A stretch of DNA of 53,734 nucleotides, from assembly GCF_017813365.1 (NCBI RefSeq), contig NZ_JAGIZA010000025.1, forward strand, positions 1 to 53,734. The letters are read 5' to 3'. Within the stretch, counting starts at the first letter, position 1, and each line of letters begins with the position of its first letter. The DNA is from Roseomonas indoligenes (GTDB lineage Bacteria > Pseudomonadota > Alphaproteobacteria > Acetobacterales > Acetobacteraceae). The notes beneath the pieces are model-generated. The model ran no database searches, had not been told where the DNA came from, and worked only from the letters and a program-made list of their open reading frames with translations. The translations under genes and the position numbers were made by a program. Positions 11,901 through 18,108 of the stretch are shown here, in pieces.

Positions 11901-11919
11901 CATCGCCGTCATGGGCTGA
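5905..11919 (+). CDS. Giant protein 2 (2004 residues), unknown function
   Basis: The ATG at 5905 lies one base after the stop of giant protein 1. Upstream there is only a weak GAAGG, so expression probably depends on translational coupling. The 2004-residue product has no signal peptide and no long transmembrane helix. Residues ~1-330 look mixed alpha/beta; ~330-620 are helical. A short Cys-rich spot (ICPADC) occurs near residue 755. Residues ~830-950 (bases ~8400-8750) alternate strand-like segments in a way reminiscent of a jelly-roll or LamG-type sandwich, which is only an impression. The second half is again mostly strand-rich with many Arg-flanked hydrophobic strands. No catalytic signature was recognised. 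Base composition and codon use resemble giant protein 1, and the tight spacing says the two act together. A long minus-strand open frame at 9229-10695 is an antisense shadow of this gene. Confidence 0.9.
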   Translation: MNLLTPIIHCLVEREPDSFHNELRYAVNLAFEVPSDAQGNVATDEAKAKTQFTAFLHALTTVRFYAYDHAGTSVPLTAVSDRPGSADIVKWLAAHRLAKKTEWFWTSAASQGSVDAEAAGAFPMLRSVQSWNAPVGHRIGLTHLVIIPDELKNRPLVILPHFSGSVNEPSLGFRAGFVFEADPNEEVQFDYDPGLGFEVVGRTTIVDPMTASPLPLLSSPKTDEDGFLGVNKEAEAIYRFLARFEERAPSLFVTNAVLLPERPGDLECVFGIDQEASRWSRTIRFVVARLVTALDTLVIAVMKPGDERSEGELLGPLVSALLDSGAAPDPVKALESVRTVLREHCALIDHRAKAPAIAQALRHIFGIKDAVLPVAPGDLDSLISLMLKDYAGGGDGVVPEQAKAAVAELKDRSVGLLSAQLLTKEQDLSGEAWTEQTLFRLFETAGTTARPFPALLADELGAGPDLTEQAFANFRKVIDGSFNGAEAARRAVGSAFVKALVRAAGEDATLADIRARVEDSDFFRHRLSGSNTPLDEILVGLKPVDLHDLLLDQRLTQAYGRAVTPLLADPEMGRFIPDAFPQPLPIQIASGMGADTLDRFAEAFNGICVAIRRLDNPNSPWAYANLTDLSFPVATEDSPDTVSGALHPFLPGVVDGRSPMFIRYEGRPFSDNVHVDALRADDDDQKTRPQPFYRYQPHAFPNKSKFQKTPQLAYGRCFESFSFAVSKAGTLPKPLQAQSAPWLPEPTIQAPGPDRICPADCSRRTPIAQMAMVERPISGRPARVGESIPGVHPLAADYPRVGALAVDGCDGVIDLFRDGDGHGRMALPETEGVAGEWTLVEFAWSGHPGIVTICLFGEPFAKPGAGGTMVTIPTPAFSSLRIRIERTSAASFVLAFSDDAQQRQTVSFQTDSELCWLRLVLSVDSGTGATATVSLADPDGRRPAAATLPLLLLAPPGKSGTWQPGLSDAVTLDMRTPRVGYADFMRWMGNEDLCSDAYGKAASLTDVRRFHLCLMTAARMRHLDYRLGEYLDRLPDPAVTRILIELHATDRLVERDPDPVVKSLDLRSILGTIVKTVPANFTPDVLINELFKPLDQAFAFSITARSAPSSASVNAAKVVDVIVPKGIVAKLSLHACVNSGHFVTSGAHPPVVHTNMVQFAARTSASEYIFPAGGLRIETMDDQVPGNDDAIRLVNGMLEARAVPGSRRFDIVSKGETGADRNTWRRLGEIDVGTQRWRPSGRPIYHFIDPRQKATRPKDLHVAIPLIKPDREMDLFEREAFFDRSDADAVTVTQRLAPLPAETLLQQHVWDPPSATYFRHRFTLRSRYAGALLTSRTAAAWQQNMQGRAQAWTLRVAMLADRSRLELTRPQLRSVVPLTNAPSSEEGRVPVPPVAAILQEPPFARGGLADRITAEFKTGFGYGFERTKVADGKITSVLPVEILDSRKEIGPNPQLTYRSLDAGAALGLALRIEGPVGLTFDATNTQAPAFPNALFLMRPRSLNGPEPQLQEALAGFAMRRYIDPDWLESAGGEDAPSHLAIDRTWWIDLSDPDVTLCYENGLSGRLGAVLEIRTSPESTSIYARKITVDGVPGSEKQSVEVARIASAMGSALSILHQPSAPGHFSLSVFLRVETPRTEQGDGTAPLLVCSYEWTLPGGQKDGVGKSLVLTGNGAKQSRVRPTLASGATSLKWTQFSKDFDFISIFDSETIEARRVRSTSLRASRTENTLAFTVNGTGTPALLVSSTLTSVFPSHVHRHLAVIASRTSVEPGRPFDVFVAATLIEQASAKIALARSAVPDVVRIVEIETPASILCDNATAAPLHFKQAYFDLLATGYRRDSTILLTVRPVGLPIGVTKLRMLLSQPGGPNLDVGVDFAAKRPLCIRLLLRPVGTTIDAAGGVIFTDGTLGPIKQVSAAFDSGRLGFLLQMEKASAAAGEVWADVSLLHGGTAGTLDAMFDFNWDWLFAADDAGEPAQKVGAVGLSAMVEAQARIISVSPPIAVMG

Positions 11920-11945
11920 ACAGTCGGCCGGAAAGGACCATCGTC

Positions 11946-12341
11946 ATGCCCGACACGAACACGGCGTTCTGGATTAGCCTCATCTTGATGACGGTGGTCC
12001 TGTTGTGGGGACTTGGCCTGATCGCCAGGGCGCTTTTGGGCGGCCCGTCCGGCGATGCCCGGGAGCCGCTCATCCGGAGCATGCTGTCGGAACCGGCGGA
12101 CCAGCCGGCGAAAACCGTCAAAGGCAGCTTCAGCCGCACGGCCGGTGCATTCGGCGCGATGGGACTAGCCGCAAGCGTAGTGGGCATCTCGTATTGGGTC
12201 ATATTCGATCTGTTCAGCACGAACGGCGATAATCTAGGCAAGCTCAAGGACGTTGGATGGTTCTTCCTCGCCGGATCGGCCCTGTTCGCGCCCTACGCCT
12301 TCAATCGACTCTCGAAGCTGTTCGGTGCCGTGTCGACCTGA
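11946..12341 (+). CDS. Small membrane protein, three predicted helices, third gene of the giant operon
   Basis: A 131-residue protein starting at ATG 11946, 26 bases after giant protein 2, with a GAAAGGA ribosome-binding site just upstream. Hydrophobic segments at about residues 8-27 (FWISLILMTVVLLWGLGLIA), 67-90 and 104-120 predict three transmembrane helices. A ~40-residue hydrophilic loop (~33-65) joins the first two, and a short Asn/Asp/Lys loop (91-103) joins the last two. No family was recognised. Same strand, short spacing and lack of any intervening terminator put it in the operon. The simple inference is that it anchors the two giant soluble proteins at, or opens a path through, the inner membrane. 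It is the last gene of the operon; transposon debris follows at once. Confidence 0.85.
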   Translation: MPDTNTAFWISLILMTVVLLWGLGLIARALLGGPSGDAREPLIRSMLSEPADQPAKTVKGSFSRTAGAFGAMGLAASVVGISYWVIFDLFSTNGDNLGKLKDVGWFFLAGSALFAPYAFNRLSKLFGAVST

Positions 12342-12351
12342 CGCAATGGTC

Positions 12352-12850
12352 TCATCCCACGCGCGATCGGCGCAGCCCGTTCCATTCCGTGCCGCGGCGG
12401 AGCAGCTTGCCCGCCACCATCAGCACGATCCGGGTGATGTCGCACACCGGGCGGAAATAGTTCGCCCTCCAGTCTGCGCCGCCATATATAGACGGGATCG
12501 GCTCGCTCACGGCGGGATGGCCGGTACCCATGCGGTGAGGGCCGCGATCGACGTTCACGCAGCGGCTGGCAGCGCTGTGGCCTTGGGCGTCCAGTTCCAC
12601 GGCAGGAGCTGACCGGGCCTTGAGGCAGGGTAATCGGCGATGCGGGCGAGCACGTCAGCGAACGACGCCTCGGGATCGACGTCTTTCAGCTTGGCGGTGG
12701 TGATCAGCGAGTGCATCATTGCCGCGCGCTCGCCACCCCGGTCGGAGCCCGCGAACAGCCAGCCTTGCGGCCGAGGGCGACGCCGCGAGACCCAGCCTCG
12801 CGAAGGCCACGGAGTTGCCGGCTTTCGGTTCGACGGCCAGTTCATTCACA
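12352..12850 (-). pseudogene. IS66 family transposase (TnpC) C-terminal remnant
   Basis: Read on the minus strand, 12760-12555 encodes the end of an IS66-type transposase: a WLFAGSDRGGERAA block, then a helix with AKLKDVDPEASFADVLARI and the terminal LLPWNW motif. The preceding residues are in a shifted frame and there is no DDE catalytic core, so this is a dead 3' fragment. The sequence down to 12352 looks like the trailing part of the same element, though I could not identify an IS66 inverted repeat. It marks the downstream edge of the giant-protein operon. The domain assignment is from recalled IS66 C-terminal motifs. Confidence 0.7.
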
Positions 12851-12934
12851 GGCGGTGCAGCTGAAGGACCTGCAAAATCAATTGTGAAGAACGCGCCACC
12901 GCTCGATCGTTCGTATACCCGGATCGTACGCGCG

Positions 12935-13471
12935 TCACCCTCGCGTTGCCACGTTTTTCGGGACGAGCACCTCGAGGTCGAAGCTCTTCCCCCCTGAGAC
13001 GGTGACGTCGATGCCTACAGGTGGCGACGGAAGGCTCCAAAGGTGGCTGAGGATCGTCTCGGAGCGGTCACAGATGCAGCCATGTGTCCAGTCCTTCGGC
13101 CGCTTCTTGCCGTGGATGTAATCTCCGTGGTCCGGAGCACCGGCGGCTGGGTTCAGCCGGGAGCGGATAGTGCCCCACTCGACCTGCATGTCCCAGACAC
13201 CGCCCTGGGCATCTTTGACGTTGGTCCCGACCTTTTGGATCCCGTAGAATGGCTTCAAGGTGCCGTCCGTGTTGGCTTCGTTGGTCGTCTCGTCGCCTCG
13301 AATGTCGAGGCGCAGACGGTACTTGCCGTCGTCCAGCGGATTGAAGCCCTTGCCACCGGAGAACGCGGTCGACCTCTTAACGACGGTGGCACCATCAAAG
13401 AGTGTCAACTCGCCCGTCACGGCGTTCTCCGCGTTCGTCCCGGTCTTCACGAAGGTTATCTTGAGCGCCAT
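12935..13471 (-). CDS. L,D-transpeptidase-like (DUF2778/Tlde1-type) protein
   Basis: 178 residues from ATG 13471, chosen over an ATG six bases upstream because a GAGGGG ribosome-binding site lies seven bases before it. The C-terminal half has DYIHGKKRPKDWTHGCICDR, which matches the His...Ser/Thr-x-Gly-Cys active-site layout of L,D-transpeptidase/Tlde1 (DUF2778) enzymes: the His near the start of the motif and the Cys in HGC would be catalytic. The N-terminal ~60 residues look like a beta sheet domain (ALKITFVKTG, then GKYRLRLDIRGDE). There is no signal peptide, as is typical of effector-type DUF2778 proteins that leave by a secretion system, but no such system is on this plasmid. It could also be a cytoplasmic or cargo-loaded cell-wall enzyme. 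The fold call is moderately supported; the role is inference. Confidence 0.6.
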   Translation of the reverse strand: MALKITFVKTGTNAENAVTGELTLFDGATVVKRSTAFSGGKGFNPLDDGKYRLRLDIRGDETTNEANTDGTLKPFYGIQKVGTNVKDAQGGVWDMQVEWGTIRSRLNPAAGAPDHGDYIHGKKRPKDWTHGCICDRSETILSHLWSLPSPPVGIDVTVSGGKSFDLEVLVPKNVATRG

Positions 13472-13546
13472 CCACATTCCCCTCGGTCGCGGAAGGATTC
13501 CGAAGTGCCCAGGCATTCTGCAGTCGAAACTAATGGCTGCCTAGCA

Positions 13547-14077
13547 TTAGTTTGTTAGGCTGCTGGGATCTGAAAGTCGGCCGGGCGCCCTGAACTGGGA
13601 GGCATTGTCATGTCGTTGAGCTCTGGCCGGAACGACGTGGCTGGGCGAGATACCGGAACCCGCGGCCGTGCCGATCGTGCCCGAGGTTGCTATGTGGCCC
13701 ATGGTGGCGCCGGTGAGAGTGGCCGTGTCGGTGCGTGTGGTGTAGCCGGTCCAACCGCCACTCCGGTAGTCTGCCTCGCGCGCGTCGAGATCCACAGCCC
13801 CATGCTGCTCGAAGACGTCCATAGCGTGGTCGACCTGGAACTCGTCGACCTCGGCGGAGACGACATACCCGCCACGGCGGATGCCCTCTGCAAAGGCGAC
13901 GCGATCCTCCTCCGGCATAAACAAATTGCCCAGGGAAGTACCGGCGGTGTCTTCGCTGCTGGGTGCGAGCAACAAGATGCGGTCGCGGTCGAGGCCGAGC
14001 TGCCCGATAAGGTGCTCGACTGCGAGTTCCGCCTCGGCGCGAGTGTCGAATAGCCCCGTGATGGTCCGGGTCGCCAT
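13547..14077 (-). CDS. YflT/general-stress-protein-like protein
   Basis: 176 residues from ATG 14077 with a strong GGAGGG site upstream. The N-terminus, MATRTITGLFDTRAEAELAV, followed by a Gly-Leu-Asp-Arg-Asp stretch and an acidic loop with a MPEEDR segment, is typical of the heat-induced/general stress proteins of the YflT-like fold: a ferredoxin-like domain that takes its name from paralogues in other bacteria. A Ser/Thr/Gly/Ala-rich linker follows (~115-145). The last ~35 residues (SGISPSHVVPARAQ...) are not what these proteins usually end with, so the C-terminus may be a remodelled or frameshifted tail. Not in an operon with its neighbours. Role in stress is inference from family resemblance. 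Confidence 0.6.
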   Translation of the reverse strand: MATRTITGLFDTRAEAELAVEHLIGQLGLDRDRILLLAPSSEDTAGTSLGNLFMPEEDRVAFAEGIRRGGYVVSAEVDEFQVDHAMDVFEQHGAVDLDAREADYRSGGWTGYTTRTDTATLTGATMGHIATSGTIGTAAGSGISPSHVVPARAQRHDNASQFRAPGRLSDPSSLTN

Positions 14078-14366
14078 CCCAGCCCTCCTCTCAGCGGATC
14101 CAGGTACAGCGCTCCGCAATCGTGACGTGTTCGGTTTAGGTGAGTACGGTCTGCGTACCCCGCAGTCAGGAGCACACTACGTACGAAACCGTAGCAACGG
14201 CTCAGAAAACGCCGGACCTACTCTGTTTTCACGTGTTGTTTCTAGAAGCTGGTTGTCCGGAAGCTAAACGATCGTTTGAAGGAATGTGAACCGGCTGGGG
14301 ACGCGATCAGATGTTATGATAACCTTTGATGCAGTACCCTACAGTTGACGGGCGGAGGGCAGGGCA
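14078..14366. promoter_or_regulatory. Divergent intergenic region with small palindromes
   Basis: 289 bases between the divergent genes at 14077 (minus) and 14367 (plus). It contains a perfect 12-bp palindrome AAACGATCGTTT at 14266-14277 and an 11-bp one, GTTATGATAAC, at 14313-14323. The latter includes TATGAT, which could serve as a -10 box for the plus-strand gene, although no good -35 is 17 bases upstream. No ECF-type GGAAC motif was seen. No gene is visible here. Confidence 0.35.
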
Positions 14367-14660
14367 ATGGCGAAGGGACGCAACCGAGAGCGACGCTGGA
14401 TCGTGCTCGGCACGGACGGCCGCCACGTAACCCTCGGCCGGCAATCCGACCCGACTGAGGAGGAGGTTCTCGCAGCCGAGCGCTCCCTCGCAGCTGGCGG
14501 CCTCTCTGGCTGGCTCGCGGTAATGGAGGGCGACTATTACGCCCGCCGCGACAAGCCAGCGGTGATGATGGTGCGCTCGCTCGCGGCGCCAGCCAGCACT
14601 TTCGAGGACGCGGCGGCTGCCTTCGAGGCTGTGCGCACCCGGACATTGCAGTCGGCGTAG
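14367..14660 (+). CDS. Small hypothetical protein (97 residues)
   Basis: Starts at ATG 14367 with AGGGCAGGGCA just upstream as a plausible ribosome-binding site. The N-terminus (MAKGRNRERRWIVLGTDGRH) is basic, followed by an acidic helix with EEEVLAAERSLAAGGLSGWL and a middle segment GDYYARRDKPAVMMVR. No family was recognised, but the sequence has the even amino-acid mix of a true protein, and the shadows in other frames are poorer. It is 44 bases upstream of vsr on the same strand and might be co-transcribed with it. Confidence 0.55.
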   Translation: MAKGRNRERRWIVLGTDGRHVTLGRQSDPTEEEVLAAERSLAAGGLSGWLAVMEGDYYARRDKPAVMMVRSLAAPASTFEDAAAAFEAVRTRTLQSA

Positions 14661-14704
14661 TGCCAGCGCTCGCGTTCCACTGAAGCCATCACCACCTGAC
14701 GCGT

Positions 14705-15139
14705 ATGCCGCAGCAGCCCTGGGCCGACGTGCCCGACGCGCGACGCGCCGTCATGCGCGCCAACAAGGCGAAGAACACGAAGCCCGAGATAGTCGTGCGG
14801 CGGATGCTGCACGCGATGGGCTATCGCTTCCGGCTGCATCGCCGCGACCTTCCCGGAACGCCCGACATTGTCTTCCCGGGACGACGCAAGGCAATCCAAG
14901 TACATGGTTGCTTCTGGCACCAGCACGAGGGCTGCCGGCGGGCTACCCTTCCTGCCACGCGACGGGAATTCTGGGTGCCGAAGCTTGCGCGGAACAAGCA
15001 ACGCGACGCCGATGCCGAAGCACGGCTCCGCGCGTTAGGATGGAAAGTTATCAACGTTTGGGAATGCGAGCTCCAAGATTTAGGAAGGCTGGAAGCCAAG
15101 CTCCAGAGTTTTCTCGCCGTTGCCAACGACGAACTGTAG
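14705..15139 (+). CDS. vsr: Very short patch repair endonuclease (Vsr)
   Basis: 144 residues, the usual length. Vsr nicks 5' of the T in T:G mismatches made by deamination of 5-methylcytosine, so it normally partners a cytosine methyltransferase; one is present at 20665-21966. Motifs seen: the N-terminal MRANKAKNTKPE helix that contacts DNA, PDIVFPGRR with the metal-binding Asp54, the zinc/active-site block HGCFWH (67-72) and, near the end, ATRREFW, LGWKVINVWEC. All match the Vsr/PD-(D/E)XK layout. It is convergent with the rest of the restriction cluster, with a hairpin terminator between. In MutL-linked conflict systems Vsr-like nucleases can act as effectors rather than repair enzymes, so either role is possible here. 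Confidence 0.92.
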   Translation: MPQQPWADVPDARRAVMRANKAKNTKPEIVVRRMLHAMGYRFRLHRRDLPGTPDIVFPGRRKAIQVHGCFWHQHEGCRRATLPATRREFWVPKLARNKQRDADAEARLRALGWKVINVWECELQDLGRLEAKLQSFLAVANDEL

Positions 15140-15163
15140 GTAGCCACTATAAGATTTGATACA

Positions 15164-15193
15164 CGCCAGCACGACGGTAACATCGTGCTGGCG
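15164..15193. terminator. Hairpin between convergent vsr and Z1 genes
   Basis: Perfect 11-bp inverted repeat: CGCCAGCACGA at 15164-15174 and its complement at 15183-15193, with an 8-base loop. It lies 24 bases after the vsr stop and 11 bases after the stop of the Z1 gene on the other strand, the expected place for a shared bidirectional terminator. There is no clear T-tract on either side. Confidence 0.65.
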
Positions 15194-15204
15194 CTTCAAC
15201 TCGG

Positions 15205-18108
15205 TCACACGTTAACTACCGCGGCATCGCTAAGGTCGGCGCGGTGTACCGAAAACCTGACGGGTGCTACGATACCATTACTCGGGAACAGGAGCGTAAA
15301 GCCAACCGTGAACGGCGGCTTCGGCTTTCCGGTCTTCGGTTTTGTTTCAAAGATCGGATAGTAGATTAGGACGCCGCGTCTCGGCTGGCGGAGCGCCGTC
15401 AATTCAGCATTCGCGTTTTGCAGCGTCGTCAGGCACGCAATGTGTTCAGCAAAACGACGATGAATTGGGTCATTGTAAGTGTTGAAGCGGTACTTTTCGT
15501 TATCACGCCGTGACCGGAATACGACGTCGAAATCAACACCGGCGAGCGGACGGACAGCGCTGGCCTTCTCTATGCGGGGACCGAGGAGTAGCCAATCGTC
15601 AATCTGTGGATCTTCCGCGCCGCGCTTGCGCAAGAACTCCATCTGTAGTCGCATCGGGTTCGTGCCGCGTGGAGCGCCTCGTTCGGTTCCGTACCAACGA
15701 TATTTTTCCAGGAGTTCAACGACGGCCGCAGGCGACAACTCCACGACGTTCGCGGAGAGCTCGTGAAACTTAGGCTTGTCCTTATCTTTGCCCACAAGAT
15801 GCGTCGCCGCAAGTTTGACGGGGCGGGCCTTAGCCGTACCGACAATCTTGTCCAACAGTGTATTGTTATAAGCGATGTCGTCGGGTTCGTTAGGCGCAAT
15901 CGTTGACTCCGAAAGCTTGCCTCCGAAGTTGATATAGGTCAGGATCGCATTATACATTTTATTCGAAGCCGTCGGCCGCAACATGTGCTGCGGTACCAGA
16001 GGAGGGATTTGTGCTGGAGTGATACGCGGCTCCGTCACCTCCGCGTAGCGTTTCAGTTCTTCCCGAAAAGCTTCCTCATCACGGCACACAGCACCGAATG
16101 CTTCGTAGAGGTTGATGATTCCCCGACCACTCCCAGGTAAGGGCTCCTTCGTCCCTATATGAAGGCGGACAAGATCGCCATACCCACGACGGAAGCCGAA
16201 CCAGCGTCCCATTTGCATCAACGTGTCCGCCGACTGTGCACGGCGGCGGTAGTAGCTCACCGTAAGGCCCTCGACAGTGTAGCCACGAGAAAGTTTGGTT
16301 CCGCCAACCACGAACTTCCAAATGGCTTGGCGTTCGAAGTCTGGTGTCTGATCCTTATTAAGGTTGTTGACGATCCTCACCGCTCCGCGTGCCGGGCCGA
16401 TAGCGCCGAGGCACTCCCCGATGAACGGCGCAAGTTCCTCGAAACTGCCCGGGAACGGTAGCTCCGCTCCCCTAGCCGCGTGAACACGTTTGAAATCCTC
16501 GTCGAAGAGCTTTTCGAGTCTTTCGACTCCTCGACCTCCTTCATAGCCTGCTTTCGCATAGATCTTTCGCACTTGGTCAGCGAGGTTCGCTTGCTCCGCT
16601 ACTTTTTCAGACGAGTGCACGAGCATGGTGTGGTGACGAAAGGAGGCGGCTAGGCGGGAGTCAACCGTTGCGCGAAACCGTTTAATGGCACCACTCAGCA
16701 CAAAAGCATCGATCGCAGCTTGGAGGTTTTTTGGCTCTGCATCATCGCCGACTACAGGGCGTACGTAATCTCGCTCATTTGATTTAGAGTCCTTATCTTC
16801 CTGACTGCCTTCGAGATCGTAGAAATCGCTCACACCCATATACCCGGTCGGCCGGGGAAGTGAGATAAGGAAGTCTTTAGGAAAGATGTCTTCTTCGTTG
16901 TTCGGGTCGACGAAGACATTAGCAAAGGGTGTGGCAGTGTAGCCCACGTATTGCGCACGCGGAAGAAGACCGAGAAGGTGGACAATGGCCTGATTTGTTG
17001 GTTTCCGATCCACGGAATCGGCGTCTGCGGTTGGCTTGCTCACGTTGATGGAGGCTTGGTCGGATTCGTCATCAATGATAAGTGCGGGTATCTGATCCAG
17101 CGGAGCTCCTTGCCCCGAATCCCTCGTTCTCCGCAAGTCAGTCAGCAAGCGCTTAAGGATCTTGGAATTTTTCTTGACGATCGCAATCCTGGTGCGCGCC
17201 CTAAAGATATTTTCCTTGTCAAAAAGAGGCTTTGATTTTTCGGCTGCCTCGAACTGCAACGCTTCCAATCCCGCCTTTAGGCTTTGGTAATCGGAATCTG
17301 GTCCCGTGAGACGATGGAAATCAAAACTTCCAAGTTTACTGGGAAGGTTACCATGCTTCAGAAAGCGACTCCAGTCGGCGTCGCTCGCGTAGTTGTCGTC
17401 GAGAAGCTCCTGACCAATCAAATCCTTGTCGATACGACGCTGAGTCTGAAATCTCAAAACGTCCAGCGTGCCTGCCAATACGATGATTAGTTTGTAGCCG
17501 GCATCTGCGGCTTTCGCGATTACACCAGTGAAATTTGCGGTCTTACCGCTCTGGACGTAGCCGACCACCAGCCCTTTCGACTGGTAAGCCGCCACCGACG
17601 TGGGATCCGCCAGTCGCTCGACCACACTCGTCGTGCTGGTGTCGAATTGCCGAATGCTCTCGTCCGTCCACCCCTGCGCCCTCAGCTGGCCCACATACGC
17701 GTTCCAGTAGAAGCTGCGCGGCGCGCGAACCTTTTCGTCGTACCAAGCGGTGTGTTCCCTTGCGATCACCACGGGTGGGCTGACGCTATGGAAAGGGAAC
17801 TTCGTCTCGCAAACGCGGATCCATTCTGGGTCGAAGCCCAGCTTAGTATAGATCGCATCCCTCCGGGCCCGTGAATTGCGTTCTACGCCACCAGTCCAGG
17901 CAGCCTCCTCGTTGTCCCATCCCGCCAAAGCCCGGCGGAATACGGTCACCACGTCGTCACCAGCGGGGGCACTTTCCAAATGCCCCCGCAATGTGCCGGG
18001 ATCGATTGCCTCGACGTCGTTCATCATCGCGCTTGCGACCAATGCCTTGGTCAGCGGCTTGGGCCCGGCTTGCATGCCACTCAGAGCGCCGTTGAGCAGC
18101 TCAAACAT
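15205..18108 (-). CDS. Z1 domain endonuclease/helicase-like ATPase of a MutL-linked (Mza-like) system
   Basis: 967 residues from ATG 18108, which overlaps the stop of the DUF4420 gene by eight bases. It is a P-loop NTPase of the Z1 family, related to superfamily 2 helicases: Walker A GYVQSGKT at 183-190, Walker B with acidic DDESD at 346-350, a GYTATPFAN motif III-like block at ~389-397, and a motif VI QMGRWFGFRRGYG at 632-644 preceded by GGTKLSRGYTVEGL. The C-terminal ~300 residues have no motif I can name. Z1 proteins occur with MutL-like ATPases and DUF4420 nucleases in restriction-like and anti-phage loci, and the three genes here overlap or nearly touch. It probably uses ATP to translocate or remodel DNA for the partner nuclease. 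The gene looks more AT-rich than its neighbours, suggesting transfer. Confidence 0.9.
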   Translation of the reverse strand: MFELLNGALSGMQAGPKPLTKALVASAMMNDVEAIDPGTLRGHLESAPAGDDVVTVFRRALAGWDNEEAAWTGGVERNSRARRDAIYTKLGFDPEWIRVCETKFPFHSVSPPVVIAREHTAWYDEKVRAPRSFYWNAYVGQLRAQGWTDESIRQFDTSTTSVVERLADPTSVAAYQSKGLVVGYVQSGKTANFTGVIAKAADAGYKLIIVLAGTLDVLRFQTQRRIDKDLIGQELLDDNYASDADWSRFLKHGNLPSKLGSFDFHRLTGPDSDYQSLKAGLEALQFEAAEKSKPLFDKENIFRARTRIAIVKKNSKILKRLLTDLRRTRDSGQGAPLDQIPALIIDDESDQASINVSKPTADADSVDRKPTNQAIVHLLGLLPRAQYVGYTATPFANVFVDPNNEEDIFPKDFLISLPRPTGYMGVSDFYDLEGSQEDKDSKSNERDYVRPVVGDDAEPKNLQAAIDAFVLSGAIKRFRATVDSRLAASFRHHTMLVHSSEKVAEQANLADQVRKIYAKAGYEGGRGVERLEKLFDEDFKRVHAARGAELPFPGSFEELAPFIGECLGAIGPARGAVRIVNNLNKDQTPDFERQAIWKFVVGGTKLSRGYTVEGLTVSYYRRRAQSADTLMQMGRWFGFRRGYGDLVRLHIGTKEPLPGSGRGIINLYEAFGAVCRDEEAFREELKRYAEVTEPRITPAQIPPLVPQHMLRPTASNKMYNAILTYINFGGKLSESTIAPNEPDDIAYNNTLLDKIVGTAKARPVKLAATHLVGKDKDKPKFHELSANVVELSPAAVVELLEKYRWYGTERGAPRGTNPMRLQMEFLRKRGAEDPQIDDWLLLGPRIEKASAVRPLAGVDFDVVFRSRRDNEKYRFNTYNDPIHRRFAEHIACLTTLQNANAELTALRQPRRGVLIYYPIFETKPKTGKPKPPFTVGFTLLFPSNGIVAPVRFSVHRADLSDAAVVNV

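Noticed and set aside
13043-13558. Plus-strand open frame of 171 codons
   Set aside because: Antisense to the L,D-transpeptidase-like gene, which has a recognisable active-site motif and a ribosome-binding site.
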